Assembly: GCF_022836495.1 (NCBI RefSeq)
Contig: NZ_BQXM01000033.1
Location: 1 to 60,127 of the forward strand
DNA length: 60,127 nucleotides
Reading direction: 5' to 3'
Origin: Desulforhabdus sp. TSK
GTDB taxonomy: Bacteria > Desulfobacterota > Syntrophobacteria > Syntrophobacterales > Syntrophobacteraceae
Position numbers and translations under genes: made by a program. Below the pieces are notes generated by a model that was not told where the DNA came from, did not search any database, and saw only the letters and a list, made by a program, of their open reading frames with translations. This document shows positions 27,235-36,446 of the stretch, piece by piece (position 1 is the first letter of the stretch; every line of letters starts with the position of its first letter).

Positions 27235-27681
27235 TCATGTGACCGGAATCTTGATTTCTTTTGCCTTGGATTCTTCCGTCTTGGGAAGAGAGATTTTCAG
27301 GACACCCTTCTCGAACGAGGCCTCGACCTTTTCGGTCTGGACACTGGCGGGCAATTGGTAGGATCGTTGAAAAGATCCATAATATCTTTCAGTATAATGA
27401 TATTGCTCGCTGGATTTGTCTTCTTCTTTTTTCTTCTCACCCTTGATGGTCAGGACATCCCCCGAAATGGTCACCTCGATGTCCTTGGCCTCCAATCCCG
27501 GCAATTCCGCCTTGATGATCACACTGTCGGCCGTTTCAGAAATGTCCGAGGTAGGGAGCCACCTTTCCCCAAACACTGAAGGAAAACGGCTTTCCCCGAA
27601 AAACCGATTCCAAAGGCTGTCCATTTCCTTGCGGAAGGTGCTGAGCTCGTCTCTGAAGGGTTTCCGCGGTACGAGATCCAT
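27235..27681 (-). CDS. Hsp20/alpha-crystallin small heat shock protein
   Basis: A 148-residue ATP-independent holdase. A short N-terminal arm with WNRFF is followed by the alpha-crystallin domain (ADSVIIKAELPGLEAKDIEV to GVLKISLPK) and the C-terminal anchor IKIPV, an I-x-I/V type motif that docks on neighbouring subunits. The start at 27681 has AAAGGAG eight bases upstream. No CIRCE element and no clear sigma-32 promoter could be recognised upstream, although rpoH lies elsewhere in the window. Confidence 0.94.
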   Translation of the reverse strand: MDLVPRKPFRDELSTFRKEMDSLWNRFFGESRFPSVFGERWLPTSDISETADSVIIKAELPGLEAKDIEVTISGDVLTIKGEKKKEEDKSSEQYHYTERYYGSFQRSYQLPASVQTEKVEASFEKGVLKISLPKTEESKAKEIKIPVT

Positions 27682-27839
27682 AACCATTTCTCCTTTCTCA
27701 ATGTGTAGTCGCCCTCGCTGGAACGGTGTGACAGATGTTCCGAGCATATCCAATCTTGCACAAAACTAATGCTTCAGATGGTACGGCGCAAGGGCAGCAG
27801 CGGAAAATCCGTATAATCCTTTCGAGGAGAAATGGGCTC

Positions 27840-28598
27840 TCAGGGGAAGATGTCGGCCACGGATACCCGGATGTGATGCGGCTTGTAAGGGTAGCGGTCC
27901 ACTTTTTCCCTGCGGGTCACCCCTGTCAGCACGAGAATCGTCTCCATACCGCTTTCGATCCCTCCGATAATGTCGGTGTCCATCCGGTCGCCGATCATGA
28001 GGGTCGTTTCTGAATGCGCGCCGAGCTGCCGCAGGGCCGAGCGCATCATAAGGGGATTGGGCTTCCCCATGAAATAGGGTTTGACCCCGGTGGCTGCTGT
28101 GATCATAGCGGCCACCGCTCCGCAGGTGGGGACAATACCCTCCTCTGTAGGACCCGTCACATCGGGATTGGTGGCAATGAAACGGGCCCCCCCCTTGATG
28201 AGGCGCACGGCACGGGTGATGCGCTCGAAGCTGTAGGAAGTCGTTTCACCGACAATGACATAGTCGGGAACCTGTTCCGTGATGGTGTAGCCGATCCCCT
28301 CCAGGGCGGTTAGCAGTCCACCTTCCCCGATGACGAATGCCGAACCGAAGGGGCGCTGTTGCTGTAAAAAGCGCGCCGTGGCCAGAGCCGAGGTAAAGAT
28401 AGACTCCGAGGGGATATCGAGCCCGATGGAGCAGAGTCTTTCCTGCAGATCCTCGGGGGTGAACCTCGAATTGTTCGTCAACAGGAGGAAGGGAGCGCCT
28501 GCCTGCCGCAATCTCTCGACGAAGGTATCGGCACCCTCCTGGAGTTTCCTGCCGTTGACCAGCACGCCATCCATATCGATCAAGTAGGCCTTGGGCAT
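27840..28598 (-). CDS. HAD-IIA family phosphatase (NagD-like)
   Basis: A 252-residue HAD hydrolase. Motif I is IDMDGVLV (nucleophile Asp), motif [10 protein letters not shown], the lysine lies in FMGKPNP and motif IV is [12 protein letters not shown]. The large C2 cap between motifs II and III marks subfamily IIA, which includes NagD, phosphoglycolate and 4-nitrophenyl phosphatases. The substrate is not assigned. GGGGGA six bases before the ATG at 28598 supports the start; longer in-frame starts add unconserved Cys-rich sequence. Confidence 0.9.
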   Translation of the reverse strand: MPKAYLIDMDGVLVNGRKLQEGADTFVERLRQAGAPFLLLTNNSRFTPEDLQERLCSIGLDIPSESIFTSALATARFLQQQRPFGSAFVIGEGGLLTALEGIGYTITEQVPDYVIVGETTSYSFERITRAVRLIKGGARFIATNPDVTGPTEEGIVPTCGAVAAMITAATGVKPYFMGKPNPLMMRSALRQLGAHSETTLMIGDRMDTDIIGGIESGMETILVLTGVTRREKVDRYPYKPHHIRVSVADIFP

Positions 28599-28698
28599 AC
28601 GCTTTCCCCCATCGCACGGCACGCATCTCTCCACTTCTTCTCTCATGCGTCTGTTCCAACAATCGCAGGAGGGTAGGATTGACGTGTGCTCCTTATTC

Positions 28699-30051
28699 TC
28701 AATGTTCCACCAGGTGCTGGAGCAACAGAGTGGACAGTCCCAGAAAGGTGAGAAACCCTCCCACATCCGTCGCAGTGGTGACAAAAATACTGGATCCCAG
28801 GGCAGGATCCAGCTTCAATTTGCGAAGTGTTATGGGGACCATTGCACCAAAAAGGCCTGCCAGAACGAGATTCGTGGTCATGGCCATCCACAGGATCAGG
28901 GAGAGCCACCAACTGCCCAGCCAGGCGTAGGCGATTCCGGCCATGACCAGTCCGCATATCAGGCCGCTGAAAAGGCCCACACCGACTTCCTTCAAGAGGA
29001 CCCGCCAGTTGCCGCTGATCTTGATTTCCCCGAGAGCCAGGGCGCGCACCACCACCGTCAGGGATTGCGTGCCTGCATTGCCTCCCATACCCGCTACGAT
29101 GGGCATGAGAGAAGCCAGGGCCACAAACTGGGAAATGGTACTGGAAAAGAGGCTCACCGTAAACGCAGCGAGAAGCGCCGTGCAAAGATTGACCAGCAGC
29201 CAGGGTACACGCAGCTTGACGGAGCGGGGCAGCGGCGAGGAGATCTTTTCGTCCGTATCGAGGTTCGCCAAGAGATACATGTCTTCGGTGGCTTCTTCCG
29301 TCATGACATCGAACACGTCATCGTAGGTGATGATCCCCACCAGCCGGTCGTCGGCATCCACCACGGGCATGGCCAGAAAGTCGTAATGGGTCATTTCTTT
29401 GGCTACCGCCTCGATGTCCTCATCAACGCGCACGGAAATGACATTTTTATGCATGACCGCCGCCACATCCTTCTCGGGATGCGCCATGATGAGGTCCCGC
29501 AGGGAGACAAACCCGGTAAGCCGTCGCGCCTGGTCCACCACATAGACGTAGTAGATGGTTTCCTTCTTGAGGGCTTGAAACCTCAGCTGGTCCAGGGCGT
29601 TCCGAATGCTCCCGTCGGCCCGCAGGAAGGCATAGTCGGTGGTCATGTAGGCCCCCGCGCTTCCTTCGGGGTAGGTGATCAGCTTGAGAATATTCTGTCT
29701 TTCCGCCTGCATGAGCAGAGACAGCAGCCGTTCCTGGGATTTTTCATCCAATTCCTCCACCAAATCCGCACGATCATCCGGGCTCATGAGACTCATGAGC
29801 TCCACCAGGATGTTCTTGGAGAGGAATTTCAGGGTTTCCTTCTGAATATCGAAGGGAACAAATTCAAAGATATCCAGAGACTCGGACGTCCCCAGGAGCT
29901 CGATGAAACGGGCGACCTCGGCAGGAGGGAGCATGGCGAGCTGTTCAGCAGCATCAGCGGGATGGAGGGGTTTGAACCTCTCCAGAAGAGCTTCGCGATT
30001 CTCATCGCGGATCCACGCGCGCAGCTCTTCCGACTGTTCTTTGTGATCCAT
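28699..30051 (-). CDS. mgtE: Magnesium transporter MgtE
   Basis: A 450-residue Mg2+ channel of the MgtE family. The cytoplasmic N domain ([22 protein letters not shown]) and a CBS pair (about 135-255, with [16 protein letters not shown] at its end) sense Mg2+. Five transmembrane helices follow, with the family signature [23 protein letters not shown]. Length is standard. GGGAG lies eight bases before the ATG. No Mg2+ riboswitch was recognised upstream. Confidence 0.95.
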   Translation of the reverse strand: MDHKEQSEELRAWIRDENREALLERFKPLHPADAAEQLAMLPPAEVARFIELLGTSESLDIFEFVPFDIQKETLKFLSKNILVELMSLMSPDDRADLVEELDEKSQERLLSLLMQAERQNILKLITYPEGSAGAYMTTDYAFLRADGSIRNALDQLRFQALKKETIYYVYVVDQARRLTGFVSLRDLIMAHPEKDVAAVMHKNVISVRVDEDIEAVAKEMTHYDFLAMPVVDADDRLVGIITYDDVFDVMTEEATEDMYLLANLDTDEKISSPLPRSVKLRVPWLLVNLCTALLAAFTVSLFSSTISQFVALASLMPIVAGMGGNAGTQSLTVVVRALALGEIKISGNWRVLLKEVGVGLFSGLICGLVMAGIAYAWLGSWWLSLILWMAMTTNLVLAGLFGAMVPITLRKLKLDPALGSSIFVTTATDVGGFLTFLGLSTLLLQHLVEH

Positions 30052-30293
30052 ATCGTTAACTCCCGAAAGGGCATTTTCATTCCATCTGGGCAGACTCGCT
30101 ATTGCCCATACTGCAGGGAAGGCACCCTACTCTTAGCAGATGACATGGGGGTTGGCAATGTCTGTACCGCCGGGGTGGAGGAATGTACCCCGGAATCGAG
30201 GAGGGAGGTCACCGGAAGAGATCTGGGAGGGCAGCCGGCATTCGGCCGGTCAGGGGAGGACTTCCAGGATGCCAAATGAAAATGGATTCAGAG

Positions 30294-32012
30294 TCATTCC
30301 AGCCCGGCATCTTCATCCGCGGTAGTCACACGGTTGACCTCTTCAAAGGTTGTCAATCCCCGGAGGGCCTTTTTGATTCCGTCATAGCGCAGGCTGTGAA
30401 AATTGATTTTTCGGGCGCACAATTGAATATCCGACGCGGATTCACCCCGCGTGATGAGACTCCGCATCTCATCGTTGATGAGTATGACTTCGTGAATGGC
30501 GACCCGCCCCGAATATCCCGTGTTCTTGCACTGGAAGCATCCTTTGCCCCGGTACAGGTAGATTTCGCGTCCCTCTCCATTGAAGAGGTCTTTCACCTCC
30601 TCGGGCGAAGCCGGATATTTTTCCCTGCAATGGGGACAGATCTTCCGCACCAGGCGCTGGGACATGACCCCGATGAGGGACTGCGAGACGAGAAAGGGCT
30701 TGAGGCCGATGTCGATGAGCCGCGTAACGGCCTGAACGGCACTGTTCGTGTGCAGGGTGGCCAAAACGAAATGACCGGTCAAAGCCGCCTGGCAGGCGAT
30801 CTGGGCCGTTTCCATGTCCCGGATTTCTCCGATGAGCATGACATCGGGATCCTGCCTCAGAAAGGAGCGGAGTGCCGTGGCAAAATCCAGGTCCACGGCT
30901 GCATTCACCTGGATTTGGGAAATCCCTGCAAGCCTGTATTCGACGGGGTCTTCGATGGTGGTGATGTTGATCTCGGGTTTGTTCAAATGCTTGAGCACCG
31001 AAAAGAGCGTTGTGCTTTTTCCCGAACCTGTGGGACCGGTGACGAAAAAAATCCCGTGAGGGATGTCCATGATCTTCCTGAGAGTCGTCAGGTTCTGCCT
31101 GGAGAACGCCAGGTCCGACAGGTCGGGGATGTCCTGCGACTGCGTCTGTCCCAGGATGCGGAGCACAATTTTTTCCCCGAAGATGGTCGGGACGCTCGAA
31201 AACCTGAAATCGATTTTCCGGTTGGGAAGCTCCAGGTTGATGCGGCCGTCCTGAGGCCTGCGCCGTTCGGTGATGTCAAGATTGGCAAGAATCTTCAAAC
31301 GGGAGACGACGGGAGACAGGAGCGACTTCTCCATCATGCTTCGCTCCTGAAGGAGGCCATCCACGCGAAAGCGGATGCGCACCTTGTCCTCCCCCGGCTC
31401 GAAGTGAATGTCACTGGCATTCTCCCTCACCGCCAGCAGGAGGAGCCCCCGCACGAACTCCACCACGGATTGGGACCCCGCAACCTTTTGCAGCTCTTCT
31501 TTGGTGAGCTCGCTGATATCCTCGATCTGGATGCTGTCCGTCACGATCTTGTTGGACAGGTCCTTCAGGTGCTCTTCCGACTGATATTCAATTTCAATGG
31601 CTGCTTCGATTTCATCGGGAAACGCAAAGGTGGGGCTGATACGACGCCCGATGATTTCCTCGGCCGTCTTGAGGTTCAGGGAATCGGCAGGATTGGAAAG
31701 CGCCGCCGTGACAGCGTCGCCAAACTGGTAGATGAGAATCATCTGGTGCTTGCGGGCAAACTCTTCGGGCAGCAGGTGCACGACGGAACGCTGAAAAAGC
31801 GTCTTGCGCATGTCCACATAGGAGAGATTCAGGGAATCGGCCCACAAACGGCCCAGTACCGCTTTAGGGGTGTTGTTGATGCGCACCAGGTGCAGGAGGA
31901 TGGCAAAACCGTTCTCTTTGAACTTTTCCTCCAGTCGGAAGGACGATTCCTCGGTAAGGATTCCCCTGGTAACAAGCAGATTCAAGAATGCCGAGTTCTT
32001 AATCACGGTCAT
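30294..32012 (-). CDS. PilB/GspE-type assembly ATPase
   Basis: A 572-residue hexameric ATPase that drives pilus or pseudopilus assembly at the inner membrane. N-terminal GspE_N domain (about 30-150), then the motor with Walker A GPTGSGKSTT, an intact Asp box, Walker B LIGEIRDMET and His box GHFVLATLHTNS. A four-cysteine zinc site (CPHC and CFQC) as in PilB/GspE is followed by the C-terminal helical end. All catalytic motifs are intact. Last gene of the five-gene operon starting at 36004; no pilin, PilC or PilQ gene is in the window, so the partner machine is encoded elsewhere. Confidence 0.9.
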   Translation of the reverse strand: MTVIKNSAFLNLLVTRGILTEESSFRLEEKFKENGFAILLHLVRINNTPKAVLGRLWADSLNLSYVDMRKTLFQRSVVHLLPEEFARKHQMILIYQFGDAVTAALSNPADSLNLKTAEEIIGRRISPTFAFPDEIEAAIEIEYQSEEHLKDLSNKIVTDSIQIEDISELTKEELQKVAGSQSVVEFVRGLLLLAVRENASDIHFEPGEDKVRIRFRVDGLLQERSMMEKSLLSPVVSRLKILANLDITERRRPQDGRINLELPNRKIDFRFSSVPTIFGEKIVLRILGQTQSQDIPDLSDLAFSRQNLTTLRKIMDIPHGIFFVTGPTGSGKSTTLFSVLKHLNKPEINITTIEDPVEYRLAGISQIQVNAAVDLDFATALRSFLRQDPDVMLIGEIRDMETAQIACQAALTGHFVLATLHTNSAVQAVTRLIDIGLKPFLVSQSLIGVMSQRLVRKICPHCREKYPASPEEVKDLFNGEGREIYLYRGKGCFQCKNTGYSGRVAIHEVILINDEMRSLITRGESASDIQLCARKINFHSLRYDGIKKALRGLTTFEEVNRVTTADEDAGLE

Positions 32013-32085
32013 CTTTTGCGTCCATGCCCTTTCCCGTTGCGCGTCCCGGAGCTATTGCCACCCTGTCGAGCGGCATGCAGCCCTT

Positions 32086-32496
32086 TCACTTCCCCTCAAC
32101 CTTTGCCCTGTTTCGAGCGAATATCTGCCAGGTTTCCTTGATGAGCAGTTTGATCTCCTCCAACGGCGTGTCCTTCCGAATGTAATTCGCCGCGCCCAGG
32201 GAGAGGCATTTCTCCACGCTCCCCATATCCACGACGGACGAAAGCATGATGACGAACGCCTGAGGAAATTCCGCAAAAAGATCTTTGAGGACCTTGTCCC
32301 CCGTCTCGCCGGGCATGTTGATATCCAGCAGCAGCAGGTGAGGCTTCGTCTTCCGGTAAAGGTCCAGGACCTCCGTCCCGTTTCCGGCCTCTCCCACCAC
32401 ATCGCACTTCATCGAATGCATCACCGCCTTCATGAGCACCCGGCAATGACGCTCATCATCGGCGATCAAAACTCTCGGTTTTTTAGTGTCCATCAT
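32086..32496 (-). CDS. Single-domain response regulator (CheY-like)
   Basis: A 136-residue receiver domain without output domain. Acidic pocket ADDE, phosphoacceptor Asp in LLLLDINMPGETG, the Ser switch in MLSSV and Lys in YIRKDTP are all present. It overlaps the histidine kinase gene by 14 bases, so it is its likely partner. With no DNA-binding domain, it should act by protein contact, plausibly on one of the two pilus-type ATPases of the same operon. Confidence 0.92.
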   Translation of the reverse strand: MMDTKKPRVLIADDERHCRVLMKAVMHSMKCDVVGEAGNGTEVLDLYRKTKPHLLLLDINMPGETGDKVLKDLFAEFPQAFVIMLSSVVDMGSVEKCLSLGAANYIRKDTPLEEIKLLIKETWQIFARNRAKVEGK

Positions 32497-33388
32497 TTCC
32501 CCGTCCTATGGGCAAAGTAAAACTGAACAGGCTACCCGAAGGCTCCCGACTTTCCACCATGAGATCCCCCCCATGGGCTTCAACGATTTTCTTGGCAATA
32601 GCCAGCCCCAACCCTGTGCTCTTTTCCCCGCCCGTGGGAAGTGCCGCAGATTTTTGGAATTCTCCAAAAATTCTGCTTCGATCCTCCATGGGGATGCCCG
32701 GCCCCTCATCTCCCACGGTCACCCGGGCCATATTTTCTTCTTGTCTCAGAAGGACGGACACCCTGGACCCGGGGGGAGAAAACTTGATGGCATTGCTGAG
32801 GAGGTTATCGATCACGCGTCCGATCTTATCCAAATCAAACGAACAATCTGGAAGCTCTGAAAGATCTTCCTCCATGACGATGCGTTTCTCTTCAGCGATG
32901 ACCGTGTGAACCCGAATGCGCTCGCTCACCAGTCGATCGAGAGCCCCCGGCTGCCGCTGCAGCTCCAGCCGACCACTCTCGATGACCGAAATGTCGAGAA
33001 GCTCGCCCACCAGTTTGAGCATGCCACTGCTCACCGTATTGATGATGTTGATGTATTCCTTCTGCTCCTGTGTGAGGGGGCCTGTCGCTTCCGTCAGGAT
33101 GATTTCACTGAGCCCCCGGATGGAAATGAGGGGATTTCGGAGATCGTGTGCAGCCGTCCCGAGGAACTTGTTCTTCAGGTGATTCATTTCCACGAGCTGC
33201 TGGATGAGCGCTCCATTTTTCAAAACCATATCGCCGAGCAGCTCCAGCTCATGCGCTCGGTCCCTCTCTCTCGCCCAGGATTCCAGGAGAGCTGCCAGCA
33301 GCTTTTCAGGAAAAGATCCCCTACGATAATTATGCGACAGATAGTCTTCCATCAGTCTCTGGATATTTTGCATGTCCATTGGGCTCAC
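32483..33388 (-). CDS. Soluble sensor histidine kinase
   Basis: A 301-residue kinase with no membrane segment. A helical N-terminal region (about 1-70) leads into the HisKA helix with AAHDLRNPLISIRG, then the HATPase domain with N box DNLLSNAIKFS, G1 DEGPGIP and G2 STGLGLAIAKKIVEAHGG. No PAS or GAF sensor domain is present, so input probably arrives through a partner, perhaps the overlapping MBL/di-iron-like protein (59-base overlap). GTG 33388 and ATG 33379 are both possible starts. Confidence 0.9.
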   Translation of the reverse strand: MSPMDMQNIQRLMEDYLSHNYRRGSFPEKLLAALLESWARERDRAHELELLGDMVLKNGALIQQLVEMNHLKNKFLGTAAHDLRNPLISIRGLSEIILTEATGPLTQEQKEYINIINTVSSGMLKLVGELLDISVIESGRLELQRQPGALDRLVSERIRVHTVIAEEKRIVMEEDLSELPDCSFDLDKIGRVIDNLLSNAIKFSPPGSRVSVLLRQEENMARVTVGDEGPGIPMEDRSRIFGEFQKSAALPTGGEKSTGLGLAIAKKIVEAHGGDLMVESREPSGSLFSFTLPIGRGNDGH

Positions 33389-34232
33389 TCTTCATCCGAC
33401 AAAGGGAGCATTCTCCGGGGAATGCGTCGATTCCCACTTCCTTCAGGGACGTCAGCAGAAAGTTGAGATGCGCAATGTCTTCCGTTCCGGAAATCAAACG
33501 GCCCTGGTGCGGGGCCAAGACCTGGTACGGAACCGAAGCAATGCGTTTCAGAGCGTATTGCAGGGCCTTCTCGGACGAAATGTTCTCCCTGTGAAACTGA
33601 AGCATGGCAAAGACGGGGCATTCCTGCTCCGAGCGGGGGCAGACAGAGTGCCCCTCACAACGACGACATTCCATGCCCAGTTCCAGGAACAGCCCCTTTT
33701 CCTGGACCATTTGACTGCTGAAGAGGTCTCCGGAAAAAAGGACGCCGCTTTTCCGGTCGAAGGTCACAAAGCTGCCCGAAGAGCAGGCAAAGGGAACCTG
33801 GAAAAACTCCAGCGTCCGACCCGACGAAAACTCAAGGCGGTGTCCGATATCTTCCAGGGAGCATGGAATCGATGATTCCACGTGCTGCTGTCCCAGGGCC
33901 AGGAAGGCTTTATGGGATATGACCTTCAGGTCTTTACGGTGGATGAGGGCTTCCAGGTGGCAGAGTCCGCCCCAGAGCCGCGGGTCGGCGCTTTGGTAGA
34001 CCAGTGCCTTGATGGCGGACGGCGGCAGCCCCATCTGCATGATCTTCAGGATGAGGGAGGTGAACTGGGCGCGGCTTCCCGCGTCGATGAGCACGGCCTC
34101 CGCCTGATCCACTACACAGTAGGGATTAGGCCTCCATCCATGGTCCATTTCGGTGGTCCCCACCCAGTAGATGCCGTCCCCGACCTTGACGGGACGATCA
34201 TAGTCCAAACTGCTGCTCCGCAAGTGCGACAT
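33330..34232 (-). CDS. MBL-fold, oxygen-binding di-iron (ODP)-like protein, degenerate site
   Basis: A 300-residue metallo-beta-lactamase-fold protein resembling the di-iron ODP domain of flavodiiron proteins and oxygen sensors (GIYWVGT at the start, NPYCVVDQAEAVLIDAG, SGSFVTFD, LFSGDLF, and APHQGRL near the end). The usual HQDPD metal motif reads YQSADP and the HxPGSF histidine reads CSSGSF, so two metal ligands are changed. A Cys-rich insert (CRRCEGHSVCPRSEQEC) may bind another metal. It is therefore probably a sensor or scaffold rather than an O2 reductase. Start: ATG 34232 with GAGG five bases upstream. Its end overlaps the kinase gene. Confidence 0.72.
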   Translation of the reverse strand: MSHLRSSSLDYDRPVKVGDGIYWVGTTEMDHGWRPNPYCVVDQAEAVLIDAGSRAQFTSLILKIMQMGLPPSAIKALVYQSADPRLWGGLCHLEALIHRKDLKVISHKAFLALGQQHVESSIPCSLEDIGHRLEFSSGRTLEFFQVPFACSSGSFVTFDRKSGVLFSGDLFSSQMVQEKGLFLELGMECRRCEGHSVCPRSEQECPVFAMLQFHRENISSEKALQYALKRIASVPYQVLAPHQGRLISGTEDIAHLNFLLTSLKEVGIDAFPGECSLCRMKSEPNGHAKYPETDGRLSVA

Positions 34233-34324
34233 GGAAGCCTCTACACAGCCCCATAGGCCGATTGTGACGTGTTCAAGCTCAACCCTTGACATGCGGGGGA
34301 GAACCAGCCGCTCCCCTGCCCTCA

Positions 34325-36004
34325 TCAACCACGACGGCGTCCTTCATGGAGGGATTCCGGCTGCTCCGCAAGGGCCAGTGCGGCTTCCAAAGCGATTTTG
34401 TCTTCCCGAACCAGTCGGCCCAGGCTGACGTCGAAGGAAGCGAAGTCTTCAGATTCCGTCGGCACCTGGGCACGGATCTGCGCCAGCTTATTTTCACGGA
34501 TATAATTTCGCACGCGATTGCTGGAGACCAGTTTTTCATGGGCCAGCACGAGGGAGCGCCCATCCTTTCCCGGCAGGAGACACTGGGAAAAAACCACCAG
34601 GAGCAGATCAGCCAGCTGCTGCTGAATGAGACCCTGGCGATGAAGCGGGCAGCGGTTCACCATGTTTTCAAGGGCCGATGTGGCGTTGGCCGCCATGAGA
34701 GTGCTCAGCACGAGATGCCCTCCTGCAGCTGCATCGAGAGCCATCTCAAACTCCTCCTCGCCTCGAATTTCTCCCAGCACAACAATATCCGGCGCATGCC
34801 TGCAGATTTCCGTCAATCCCCCGGAAAACGAAATGGCATCGGACCCCAGCTCCCGTTGATTGATATTGCTCTTGTCCGACCGATACACATGCTCGATGGG
34901 GTCTTCCAACGTGACGATGTTGCAGCCTCTGCTCTCGTTGACGGTGCTCAGCAGGGCACGAAGGGTCGTCGATTTGCCATGCCCCGCCGGGCCGGTGATG
35001 AGGATCAGACCTTGTGGCCTCCGGACAAGTTGCACCAACCATGAAGGAAGGCCGAGCACTTCTGCCGAGGGAAGACTCTCGGGAATCCGACGAATGGCGA
35101 GGGAGATGCTCCCCCTCTGGGTGTACGCACTCACCCGAAAGCGTCCGGCCTGTTTATATTCACTGGCGAAGTGGAACGATTTTTCCGCAAGAAATTTGTC
35201 CCATTGGTCGTCGTTCATCAGGGCTTTTGCATAGGCGACACACTGAGCGGAAGTGACGCAGGGCATGTCCGCCCGTACGAACTGACCCAGGATTTTCAAC
35301 GTGGGCGGAGCTCCGACAGTGATGAGGAGATCCGATCCCTCCGACTGGGCCAGGTGCTCCAGCAGTGTGAGTATTGTCATGGGCGCTCTCAGCCCCTGCT
35401 GAATCTCCAACCCGGAAAAGCACTTTCCTCCCCTCTCCTGCATGTGCTGGAGGGCGAGGTCCATTTGGTAGGAGGATGCGAGGAGTGGATGGACCGTTTT
35501 GCCCGTCAGGAATTCCACCTCGTGCATCGCAGCCTTGTTGCCCGGATTCTCCATAGCCAGGGAAAGTGTCCGCCCATCGACATCGTATGGGATGACCCTG
35601 TACTTCTCCATGATCCTGAATGGGAGAAGGTTCAGGAGGTCCTCGCTGACATCGCTTTCCAACAGGTTGACGCCCTGAGTATCTGTCTTTTTGCTCAAAA
35701 CCCTCAAGAAATCGTCGTCGGAGATGAAACCCATTTCGATGAGCAGCGAGCCGATTTTCCCCCCTTTGCTCGCCTGAAGGTGCAATGCCGCGTCCAGTTG
35801 CTCCTGTGAAATCAATCCCTCCTGAATCAGCGCTTTCCCCACGGGAATTTGAGTGCAATCATCCACCCTCCCGGCAGTCCGCTGTCTTTCGAGGAGCATC
35901 GTCTTGATTTCGTTCTGAGAGACCTTGCGATTCCCCGAGGTGCTGACCTTCTCATCTTCGATGATTTCTTCAAGCATTTTGGAAAGATCATAAACCTCGG
36001 ACAT
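34325..36004 (-). CDS. GspE_N-PilT fusion ATPase
   Basis: A 559-residue protein that joins a GspE_N domain (about 55-175, QLDAALHLQASKGGKIGSLL) to a PilT-like retraction ATPase (about 215-530). Walker A GPAGHGKSTT is intact. Walker B reads VVLGEIRGEEEF, and the His box GHLVLSTLMAANA has lost the second histidine (TLM instead of TLHT). The PilT-type C-terminus VRNYIRENKLAQI is present. It is likely a PilT/PilU-like regulator, possibly with reduced ATPase activity. Start: ATG 36004 with GGAG seven bases upstream. First gene of the five-gene operon. Confidence 0.82.
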   Translation of the reverse strand: MSEVYDLSKMLEEIIEDEKVSTSGNRKVSQNEIKTMLLERQRTAGRVDDCTQIPVGKALIQEGLISQEQLDAALHLQASKGGKIGSLLIEMGFISDDDFLRVLSKKTDTQGVNLLESDVSEDLLNLLPFRIMEKYRVIPYDVDGRTLSLAMENPGNKAAMHEVEFLTGKTVHPLLASSYQMDLALQHMQERGGKCFSGLEIQQGLRAPMTILTLLEHLAQSEGSDLLITVGAPPTLKILGQFVRADMPCVTSAQCVAYAKALMNDDQWDKFLAEKSFHFASEYKQAGRFRVSAYTQRGSISLAIRRIPESLPSAEVLGLPSWLVQLVRRPQGLILITGPAGHGKSTTLRALLSTVNESRGCNIVTLEDPIEHVYRSDKSNINQRELGSDAISFSGGLTEICRHAPDIVVLGEIRGEEEFEMALDAAAGGHLVLSTLMAANATSALENMVNRCPLHRQGLIQQQLADLLLVVFSQCLLPGKDGRSLVLAHEKLVSSNRVRNYIRENKLAQIRAQVPTESEDFASFDVSLGRLVREDKIALEAALALAEQPESLHEGRRRG

Positions 36005-36203
36005 GCACTGTCTCCTGGAACAAACCGAGCAGGAGCTCTCCGCGACTTGCCCCGGCAAAGCCCCTGCCGTGAGGAAAACCCTCGTGAACGCTCCCGTTCA
36101 AAGCCGAAAAACCGCCTCCCCCTGCCGTCGAACCCTTATCCCCGAGTCGGACGACATACATATACTCTGCACGGATGAGATCATGATTGTTTGATGACCC
36201 TGC

Positions 36204-36270
36204 AGGAGCGGCTTCCAGCCGCGACTCTCTTGGAAATCAGATATCTTTGTCGCGGCTGGAAGCCGCTCCT
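36204..36270. repeat. Perfect 21-base inverted repeat
   Basis: Arms 36204-36224 (starting AGGAGCGGCTTCCAGCC) and 36250-36270 are perfect reverse complements, with a 25-base spacer. No T-run follows on either strand, so it looks like a dispersed REP element rather than a terminator. Similar GGAGCGGCTT palindromes are known in many proteobacteria. Confidence 0.85.
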
Positions 36271-36408
36271 ACAAAAAAGCCCAAACTTCAACCGACCCCA
36301 GTATAAAAGTCGGTTTGCGGTTCAGAATCTTTAACGCGATTCTTGCTGGTGGGAAACAGCAGGGGAAAGACTTCCCCGGCAGGAACAGGTTGGGGGAACG
36401 GAGGGGCA

Positions 36409-36438
36409 GCCGCCTTTTCCCGGCAGGCAAAAGGCGGC
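36409..36438 (-). terminator. Hairpin just after rpoH
   Basis: A perfect 10-base stem, GCCGCCTTTT with AAAAGGCGGC, and a 10-base loop, starting 8 bases past the rpoH stop on the minus strand. No T-run follows, so termination efficiency is doubtful. Confidence 0.45.
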
Positions 36439-36446
36439 GTGACGGG

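Noticed and set aside
27682-27839. Sigma-32 promoter or CIRCE element upstream of hsp20
   Set aside because: A CTCGAAA occurs, but no matching CCCCAT-like -10 at the right distance and no CIRCE repeat.
30183-32141. 652-residue open frame on the plus strand
   Set aside because: Exactly antisense to the well-conserved PilB-like gene; its sequence has no motif and reflects codon bias of the opposite strand.
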